Source: Kuschelorhynchus macadamiae
Lineage: Eukaryota; Arthropoda; Insecta; Coleoptera; Curculionidae
Reading direction: 5' to 3'
Length of the DNA: 64,000 nucleotides
Assembly (NCBI GenBank): GCA_030620095.1
Contig: JAUTXW010001345.1
Location: 881,001-945,000, forward strand
Positions 48,101 to 59,100 of the stretch are shown here, piece by piece (position 1 is the first letter of the stretch; every line of letters starts with the position of its first letter). A program made the position numbers and the translations under genes. Under the pieces are notes generated by a model. That model saw only the letters and a program-made list of their open reading frames with translations, was not told the DNA's origin and ran no database searches.

Positions 48101-51100
48101 AATATTTTTTAAAACACATTTAAGAGAGGCAAAGTAACCCCTCGGGACTCTTAACTTTGCCTGTACGGTTCGAAAACGTGGAAATAAGCTACTCGGCAAA
48201 GTAACCCTAAAACCGAGGTAACTTTGCCAACTTTTTTAATTTTTAAAAAACATGGTTCTTGTTAAATTTATGCCTTCTAATTTGGAAATTATACAGCGAA
48301 AGGATCAAATTTTTATATAGTTAAAGCCAGCTGTATAATTCCAAGCAGAACCATAGATATTTAATAAAAACCAAAAATTTTGTGCAAAGTAACCCCACTT
48401 TACGGTACACAGCGAATAACAAAATTATTTTTTTTAATAGAACAGCCTATATTATGTCACTTATTTAAAATCTGCATACAATTCTTAATACTTTTTATTA
48501 AGAGCACTTTTTATGAAAGTCAACAGTTTTTGCGAAAATAAGTGTCTCCATAATTTAATATATTACCTTCTATTAAAGCACCTGTACACAAAAAGTTACC
48601 TGATATGTTTGACAACGTCAGTTTTGTTGATTTACAAAAATGGATCGTTTAACTGAAACCCAAAGAATTGAAATTTTAATTATACTGGGTTATGGGGATA
48701 GAATGCGAAACCTGCAAGATGTTTGTAACATTTTTAGTGACAAATATCTTGATACAAATCCAATAACTAAAACTACAGTAAGTAAAATTAACAAAAATTT
48801 TCGTAAAACTGGAAAAGTAAAAAATGTTGTACGTTCTGGCAGACCTAAAAGCGCAACAGATGGTGATGAGGTTCTAAATGTTTTAATCAGTTTAGAAGAA
48901 AATCCGCACTACTACTACCCGAACATTAGGAAGAGAAAATGGCGTCTCACACATATCCGTCTACCGACTTTTAAAAATCGAAAAGTTTCATCCATACAAA
49001 ATAACTTTGGTGCATCAAGAAATCTCTGAAGATGGGAATTTTGTGAAATCATGATGGAACGTTCCAATACCAATCTAAATTTTGTCAATCAAATTGTTTT
49101 TTCTAACGAGGCGATTTTTTTTTCGAATTGAAAAGTTAACAGGCATAATTGTCGATACTGGGTCAGAGAAAATACACAGTGGATACGTGAAAATCATACC
49201 CAATTTCCCCAAAAGATAAATATTTGTTGTTGTATAAAGAGTGCAAAAATAATCAGTTCCTTCTTCATGAAGGGCACATTAACTGGAGAAAGATATTTGA
49301 ATCTTTTAAGGTTCGAAATTGTCCCAGTTATTGCTGTTTTCGAATAACCGTAAGTTCCTTACTTTACCTGCTGTATTTGGTATTTAAACTTGATTTTTTT
49401 TTAGGTAATGGTGCACCAGGTAATGAAATATGGTTTCAGCAAGATAGTGCTTCTCCGTATTTTGCTCAGAATGATCGGGAATATTTAGGCAATATTTTTT
49501 TTGGAAGATGTATAGGAAGTAGGGGTACAATAGAGTGGCCACCTCGATCGCCGGACTTGATGCTCCTTTCGTGGGGACACCTTAAAAATATGGTGTATAA
49601 AAGTAAGCCAAACGACCTCAGGGATTTAAAGGAGCGAATAGAAATCGAATGTAGACGAATCGAGGAGGCTGGCATTTTTAATGTATTAAATGTTTTCACA
49701 CAGTATTTGGCCCACTGTTGGGAAATAAATGGACAACATTTTAAACCCCTTACATAGTTTCTTAATTTATTGTTTGTTGTAATAAGTATTTCTTTTTTGT
49801 AATGTATAGTTTCTATTGGTTCTTACAACCTACTGTTAAAGTTGAGACGATGTTTTCTCTTACTAGATATGTTTTGGTAGCAAGATGAGAATTATTGTGC
49901 TTTCCGGTCTGCCAGAACGTACAGCATCTTTTACCTTTCCAGTCTCAATTATTAGTCGAATTATTTTGTTAATTTTACTTAAGTATTGTTTTGTAGCAGT
50001 ATAATAAAAAATTTCAATTCTTTAGGTTTCAGTTAAACGATCCATTTTTATAAATCAACACAAGTGGCAGTTTCAAACAAACATGTCACGTAACCTTTTG
50101 TGTGCAAGTATTTTAATAAAAGGTAGTACATTAAATTATGGATATTAGACCCTCATTTTCGCAAAAACTGTTGACTTTCATAAAAAGTGTTGAGAATTTT
50201 AGGCAGATTTAAAAAAAGTAATATAATATAGGATATTTCATTAAAAAAAAATCCTTTTTCCCCCTCCCTGTATTGTAAGCAACCTATTTTGACATTGCTT
50301 TGATAGATGTAAGTGAAAGTTACTCAACAAGGTATTGGTTGCCCTTAACGACAGGATGTAAGTCAACTTACATCCCTAGGGAAATAATAATCTAAACTTA
50401 TTATAAGTAGGTTTAATTTTTGATTTCATCAACGTATTACAAAAATCCGGACAAAAATCCGGTGATATTAATTGAAATGAATATTAATGGTAGAATTATT
50501 CACATTATTAACAAAATTTGGAAAAAATTTTTTCGTTTCTTCTCGATGTGTTGATAATGTTTTCTGACTCCACAAATCCTTCATTTCTAACCAATGTTTC
50601 TGTCACTGTTGAAACACTGCAAGAGACTTCTGGCTGGGTCCTATTGTATAAAATTTTATTCGCTACTTCCTTTTTATTACTGAGGCTCTCAGCTACGTAA
50701 CTTTCCGCAATAGTAGCGGATTTCCATCCACCATGTCGCTTGATAGCTAATACACCAACTCCAGTATTTGCTAATAAAGTTGCCGACGTTCTTCTAAAAG
50801 AGTGTCCAGGATACATTTTGAAGTTCTCAAACTTTAGAAATTTCGCAATTTTACTTGGAATTGATGAAAACGTATTTTTCCCGACAGGCTGGTTTAAGTA
50901 CTTTCCATTTTAATATCGCATAAAGAAGCGCGGATTTAATAGTCGTCATGTGGGATCTTGTATCAATGTACTTTTGAATTATTTTGAAATGACAAACACG
51001 AGTGTCGTCACTTTTTGTCACTTTAAATGTACGTGACATTCCACGTCGACTCCTTGACATATTTAACATTGTCCATTTTCATTTCACAGAGTTCATTAGA

Positions 51101-52773
51101 ACGGCACGTTCCAGCAACTCTCATTACCATTACGACCTTCATCAATAAGTATATCGGGGCTTCAAGCATGAACTTATTCACATCTTCCCTGTTAAACACA
51201 TTCGATTTTTTGGGTCTATAACCATCATTTTTTGCTTTTCAAAAATGCTCGAAGTTTTGGATCCTGGAATATCTATATTTTCCTCTATAAAAAGGGTGGA
51301 CCTCAACATCGAATACTCGCACCATAAGCTTGATGGGGACTTCAATATAGCACTTTTTTCGTTGAAATACGCCAAAAACAAGGTTTCTGAAACTGCAGTA
51401 GCCGTCTTGCTTTGGCACCAATTCTTAAAGGATTTATATGCTGCTTCATACCTTTTTTTCGACTTTTCCGGTAGTAGAGATAAACAAGCAATATTCACTG
51501 ATTCTTCTATGTTTGAAACATCCATTTTTTCCACACAGAATCAAACAATTCAACTTTTTTAAACTTCTCGCTATGTATTATCAACTTGACGTTGTTGATA
51601 AAATAAAAACTGCTTATGTTGCTCTGGCAAGGGATCACGGCTGCCTTCATAATTTAATGAGAATGCTATCGAATGTAATGATAATGAAAAACCAAAAATA
51701 TATCCAGCATTTTCTTGTAAACATACAATACAGGGAGGGGGGAAAATGTTATATACTATATGGGATGTAAGCACATTAACCAGTCTCGAACTTTTTCGCC
51801 AGCCCTCACTATCGCTCGGACGCAAACTCGTCCTCGACTGGTAAATGTTACTTACGTCCCTTATAGTATAAATAACTATTATAACAGAAAAACCGTAAAC
51901 CTGGCAGCAATGCGGAACTCGCCACTGAATCCGACAAAATTTCACATGTTGTATATATATTATCATTAAATTCAGGTAATATTTCAGCGTTTCCTTACCT
52001 TTGTTACACGCTGTATAGTACAAGGTTACACAGAGACCTTTTCCCAGCATGCTATTTCATTAGTGTTTGGGATATTTATTTTAAATTTTGGAAAAAATGG
52101 AACATAGATTTTTCTAAGGTGTTTTTTTACTTTCGCCGATGATTATCCATTTAGAATTTAGACCATCCCTGGCTTAATGTGAATTAACTGCTCATAGTCG
52201 GGACACACTCAATAGGATAAATATTAGAGATTTATATATAATTATTATATACCTGCATTTTTTTTTCAATTTATACAAACCTGTAATTATACGCAATGTC
52301 TTACCGGCCGCTTGCATCCTAAAATTATATTTTTGCTTTTTGCTGCATATTTCCTTTTCCGGCCAAGAAATTTGAATAAAGGTGTGAAAGCACATTTTTA
52401 TTTCTTTTTCAGTTTCACCGCGCGTTTTACATGCACTCGCCAAAATCCTTATGGGTTGCAGCCGGAACTCTCCGGAACCCCAGTAGGTGGAGCCAAGTGT
52501 TATGCTTGGCTCGTCGAACTTTTCCACTTACATGGACGTTTTCGTTTTTGATTGTGTCACATCGATGATTTCTCATTTGAGATCTCCCTGGATACAAGCC
52601 TGCCTGATGAGGTAAAACCTGAGGGTAAATGCCCAGAAATCGATCGCAGGAGGGATATGCTGTGACACAATCGAAAGTAACGTCTTCTCATAGACCGCTT
52701 ACATGCCAAAATTATATTTTTGCTTTTTGCTTCATATATCCTTTTCCGGCCAAGAAATCTGTATAAAGGTGTA

Positions 52774-52830
<57 letters not shown>

Positions 52831-53051
52831 ATTTTTACTCCTTCACGGATGGAAAAATACAATGTGTTTTTATTCCGGGTGTACATCCGTTCACTACTGT
52901 CGTTCTGAAAAGAACAGTTTTGCTGACGTTTCGCCAAAATCACATTTGGCATTTTCGAAGCTTTCTTTCTCGCGTCCGAATAGAGACTGCAAACGTCAGC
53001 AAAACTGTTCTTTTCAGAACGACAGTAGTGAACGGATGTACACCCGGAATG

Positions 53052-53121
<70 letters not shown>

Positions 53122-56100
53122 ATATAAGATAGGTGTTACGATAGATGGGTTAAAAATTGTTGAATTTCAAGTTAAACCTTTAAACCTAAAGGATTTAAAA
53201 AGGCGAATCAAAAATGGATATAGAAATATCGAACAAACTAACAGCCTTCTTAAAGTTTTGAATGTTCGCAAGATTAAGCTCAGTCTGAAGAAGTATGGAC
53301 AACACTTTAAGCACTTGATATGGATTTTTCAAATACTACTTAATTTAGCTGCTATTAGGATTGCGATTAGAGATTTTTTATTTATTTTTTTTAGGTATCT
53401 AAAAAAATGATCTGTATTCAAAAACAGTTGAACTTGGGAATTAAATGTATCTTAGGAAACATCGTTAGGATAATTAGTAGAATCGGAAAATGTAATTGGA
53501 TTAAATTTTGCACACCCTAGACTTTGCTTTAGGATTTCGATTAGCATATTTATCATTAAACATTTCACAAACTTGCTGCAATATCATTAAAATTTCGCTT
53601 AACGAGCGAAACCGTTGAATTTAGGAATTAAATGTATCTTAAAAACATCTTCAGAATAATTAGTGCTATTATTAGAATCGAAAAATGTAATAAAATACAG
53701 GGTACTCTAAGTAAAAAATGAAAGTTCCTATCAATTACTAAAAAACGGTAAGCTTGCCCCCGATTGCACAAAACTTAATTGCTGTTTAGGATATTCAACC
53801 GAGCTTTCGAATTTGACAAGTTGCTTACAGAAATCTAGGAACTCGCTGTCAAATTTGACATTTCGTTAAACATTCTAGACTTTAAATGAACTTTCTCCAA
53901 CCGACCGTTAGTAATGTAGCAAATGTCACCCACAGCTTCGTCGTATTTCCGTACATAGTTGGACCAAATTTAATTAAAATTGGATGAACTATTATCTAGA
54001 TATATGGGGTATTCCAGATTTTTTAAATGACAGTATGTTAATGCTTCAAAGTTGAAATTAATGTCTTTAACGGTAATGAAATAGCACGCTGGGAAACCAT
54101 CCCTATGTCACCCTGTATATTTTGTTATGAGTTTTTTCTGATTATTTAATTGATAATTTTTTTCCGACCAAGGTTTACCCCGAAATTATTCGAAGAGATC
54201 ATAGTTTCACATCCTCATATACACGATGCTGCTGTCATTGGACATAAAACGGAAATTATTGCATGTGTAGAGAAGAAACCTGATAGTAAACTGACTGAAG
54301 ATAATATTATGATGTAAGAATATTAGATTCTAAAACAAATACACTCGTATTCATTAAAGAGATTTAGATTTAGATCAGGTCTAACGTGACAGTTATAGGT
54401 TTAAGATGACATTCTCAACAATGATCAAATAGTGTCACAAATACAAAATGACAGTGACATAAGCGAAACATAACTGGCGAACTAGGAGTTTTAAGTACCA
54501 TGGCAACTAGATCTGGTTTAACTCTTAAACCTTTTTAGTGCATACGGGGGTTAATGTTTCTGTACATTAATACTACATACACTTAATCAGTAGCGTAACC
54601 AGAGGTGAGCATTGAAGGTTCATGTTGTCCCTTAATTTGTTACTGTATCTCCAGCATACATAAAAGTCAATTTTCAAGATTCGTGAACATTGTATCAGTT
54701 GTCTTAGAGCTTCAAGGGTAACATAGTAAAATAAAAGTAAAGAAAGGGAAGTCAATGTTGATCGAGGCCACTTCCAGTTACGAAGAGCCCAATTCATTGA
54801 AACTGAGTATTATTTCTGTCCCCCTTTCCTTATAACAGGACTAAACCAAGTTTCGTCGTCTGCGATTTGCAAGCCGCGAGCCGCCGTGTGAGACCGATCA
54901 GAGAGCATCAGGTCACGGGAAAGACCTGTAGGTATCTTAGACGTTCCGAAAACATTAACACGGTAAATGTTATTAAAGAAACATAGAAAGCAAAGCTAAA
55001 CGAATATAAGAAGAGCTAGCTCAGATTGGTCAACAGCATCAGATGCTCTGATACTCATGAGGAAGACCCCCAAGCGTCCCGAAAACATCGTGCGGATACA
55101 TTTGCGTACTCCACCTCTTACGCTTGATCTGGTTACGCTACTGCATATACATAAGTACCCGAATATTACATTTATTCTGCCGAAAAAGATAGTTCGAGCC
55201 ATTCTTGGCATTACACCAAGAGAATCCTGCAGACCTCACTTTCTATGTCTGAACATTTCTACTCTTACGTCATTATTTATTCTAGAAACCACATATCTTG
55301 TTTTTATAAATGAAAACGTTATTAGAGATCCAGCACCTCAGCATGAAACGTGCTATGCCCTGGATTTGCCTCTGTCTATATGCCACTACTTCCACCAAGA
55401 AATTCTTGAATTATGAAAGTCGCAAAATATTCAGTCACTAGCCAAAAAGTCAGTGAGTTTTATGCAAACGCGCTATGATATCTTCCCTTATGCGATAGAT
55501 TTATGACACCATTTTTATTCCTATAGTTTGTTTATACATGTTAATGTGCATTTTTTTATAATAACTGACTATCTAGTTTTCATTACACTTGTTATGACTA
55601 GATTTTAGTTTTTTATATCGTATATATTTAATTTTAATTATTTTCACTATTTATGACCGTTTTGATTCCCCTTACTTACTTTTATTTTAATATTTTAATT
55701 TGTTGTGTACACGTCCATCTTTATTTATATGTTCCAATTTTCTTTATTTTCATCTCTTTGTTCTAAGTTATTTTTTTTATATAGAAACCTGTGAATTTGT
55801 GTCTTATATTTAAATATTTATTTGTATTGTATTTTGCATAGACCCATATTATATAATTTCAACATGCTTTGTCAACACAATTTAATATTATTCGATAATA
55901 AAGTACTTTTTGAATTTGAAAATAATGTCACACTACCAACTGGTATGATGTATAAAATAAGTTAGATGCTTTCATTTGAAATGAAACATTTACATTTTGT
56001 TGCGGATTTTTTTAATATCATCTTTTCAACGTTTATAAACAGCAATATAGTTCTAAAAACCTACCAAATAGAAAGAATCTCTGGGTGAGGGCGTGCGATG

Positions 56101-59100
56101 AAATTTTAAGAAAGGGAAGCAATTTTTAGAAACTTACCTATTTGTAATGTAATTCGATTCTTCGATCATTTTTTGCAAATTGGTCAATGACGTCATCATA
56201 AAAACGTCGATGCTCCGACATATTTTGGAAAAGTTTATTTTCAATGGACAACACCCATGTATGCGAAAGTCTCTCCTGCCCCGTTGAATTTCTCAAGAAA
56301 TTTTTTATACGTTTAAGTGTTGAAAAATTGCGTTCTACTGATGAACTTGTGGCAGGTATTGTCAATACTAATTCACACAATTTCGACACTTCGGTGTAGG
56401 CATCTTCCAGCTGCTTGTCTTTTAAAAATTGCATTAGTTCCTTAGGGTTATTTTTTGCGCTAATGTCATCAGTTTCGTACAGCACTTTTAGTTCAGATCG
56501 CAGTAACACTCGGTCGAAAAACTGGCCATAATGAAGAAGAAGAGATTTAAATGCATCTTTTGGAAAAGTTTTTCCTTTAAATGCATCATTTAACCGTTAA
56601 ATCTATGGTTTATTTGTTGCTGAATTTTATCGATTATTTTATAAAAGAGGCGTCTGTATGATGTTTGAACATTTTCTACCTTGTCTGTTCGGAGACGCTT
56701 GGCGCTACATTAAACGTCATTGTTTTCTCCCAAAGTAGGTCAAAGTCATCTCTTTTTTGGCTTAACATGGACTTAAAATCATCCACTTTTTTTAGGCAAA
56801 GAGCAATATCATTTGTTTTAGTTTGTAATATATTAAAAACATTGTCCGAGAATAGAAATATTTCTGAAAATATGTTCAACAAATAATTAAAATTAAAATC
56901 TCGTTTCAAACAGTCCAAAAACCCCCTCGAACTATTTATTGCTTCTGAGTCCCACGTTTCATTATTTTCTATTATATTCTCAAATAGTTCAATCAATGAT
57001 TCACGATTTTCACATACTGTCACAAGTCTTCCATTATAGTTCCACCTAGTAGGAGCTACTTTGGGCAATCGTTTGTGGACAATGGAGTCCAAAGCTTGTG
57101 TACGTTTTGTTGACTTGGAAAAAAAACAGCCATGCCACTTAAAGTAACGAAAAATACTTTACACTCTGTAATGTGATTGATGCACTGGGATAAAACTAAA
57201 TTTAATTTATGAGGAAAACAATGGACAAACACAGCACTTGGGAAAGTTTCTCGAAATTTAGCTTGCAGACCCTCTAATTCTCTATTATATATATAAACTA
57301 CTTTATTCTCTCCATTAATTTCTTTAGTAACGTTATAAACTACGGTATATAATGCATCTGCTGTACGATTTTTGGACACATTCTTAAAACCTAAAAACCG
57401 CTCTTGAATACTTCCATCTGTTTTAACGTAGCGTATTACTATAGATAATTGGCTAAAATTAGTGATATCAGTTGTTTCGTCCAGAACAATAGCAATGAAC
57501 CGCGCCCTGCCAATCTCCTGCTTAATTCTTTTTAAAATAATGGTTGAAACAGTGGAAATTAAATCATTCTGGATTCAATTCGACGTTCCGCGAAAACCGC
57601 TAAACTGCTCTAAATGTTTTTTAAGAAATCATCATATTTAGCCATTAAACAAGTAAATCTTGGAAATTTCCTTTCTTCTTTATTTGAAGAAACCCTTGTT
57701 TCGTCATGACCTCTAAATCCCAATTCGTGCTGTCCGAGAAAACAAACAACATCGATAAGTCTTCTTAATATTTGCCTATTTCTAGTTCATTGTGTTGGCG
57801 GTGACTAATTTCAAACTGTTTATTAAGGGCGTGTTCAATTCTGGTTTTGCCGAAGACTTTTTCTTTTATGACGGCCTGTAAATGCGCTTTGGACATAATG
57901 TGTCTTTTTACAGCTTTATTCTAGAGACCTTTTTCATTTTCAAAAAGTAAACATGGCCAACAAAATAATTTGCTTATATTATCACACCCTGTTAGCCATT
58001 TAAATTGTTCGTATTGTTTGTCCGGATAAAAATGTCTAATACAGTTTTTCATTTTTGTGGTTAAATTTTTCATAGGCGGTTTTGCCCTTCCTTTGGAAAT
58101 TATTTAAAGCTTATCAACAAAGTTTAATGTTGAACATCCCTTTATTATTAAGACACACACCACACATTGACACACACTTTTCTTACTAAATTCTCCAACA
58201 CTTTCAACGTTATTACCGACAGCTGAAGTTCACGGTATTTGCATATCCACGTCCGTATTATTGTCTTCCATCTCGCATCATGCACGACGCGACGTACGTA
58301 TCACACAACACACATATAGCCGTTCAAACAAAGAACCTACTCCAACGGTAGCTTCCGCCACCACTTAAAGCACGCGAGTAAAATGCAAAAATTGCAAACA
58401 GCCGGTGGAAAGTTCGATAACCTCTGGCTCGATTCACAGGAAATCAAGCATAAGGGACTTGGCTGCAGAGAAGCTAGCGGTCAGCATAGGTTGTATTCGA
58501 TATTCTATTGTGGCTGGGTCGAAGTCAAGGCCGCATTTATTAGGGACTTGATAATTAAGATAATATTTTAGCATTTTTAATATAAACTAAATTAATGGTT
58601 TCCTCTTTCAAAAATTACATTTTAGAAAATGTTTTGTAATTTTTTTTAGGGAAGCACTGCTTCCCTTGCTTCCATGGACTGCACGCCCCTGCTCTGGGTA
58701 GGAATTGTTGAGTTACATGGCCAACAAAGAAGCTGATTGGTCTGGAGAGAAACCAGTCTAAATATTTTTAAACCTAAAGCTAGTTACCCATATTTGTAGC
58801 TGGAATCTGCTCAAAACTTTTGAGAAAGTTTGATTTTTTTGTTTTAAATATTTTTATTTTAAATCGTTTGTACTCAAAAGGATATGAACGTTAGTAAATA
58901 AAGCTTATTTTTGAACAAAAAAACTTCTAAATAATTAAATTATATTTTTAACAACTAATGATAATTCTCTGTATTAAAAAGATATTATCTAATAATAAAA
59001 CTAAATTTATTTTATTTGAAAATAAAATATTTTTTTTTGGTTTAAAAATAAGCTTTTATTATTAACTGGCTTTCTTTTTGTGTACAATTACTTTTTTCCT

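Noticed and set aside
52192..52527. 111-codon minus-strand frame
   Set aside because: A chance frame over direct repeats and the inverted exon 5 border; no protein family seen.
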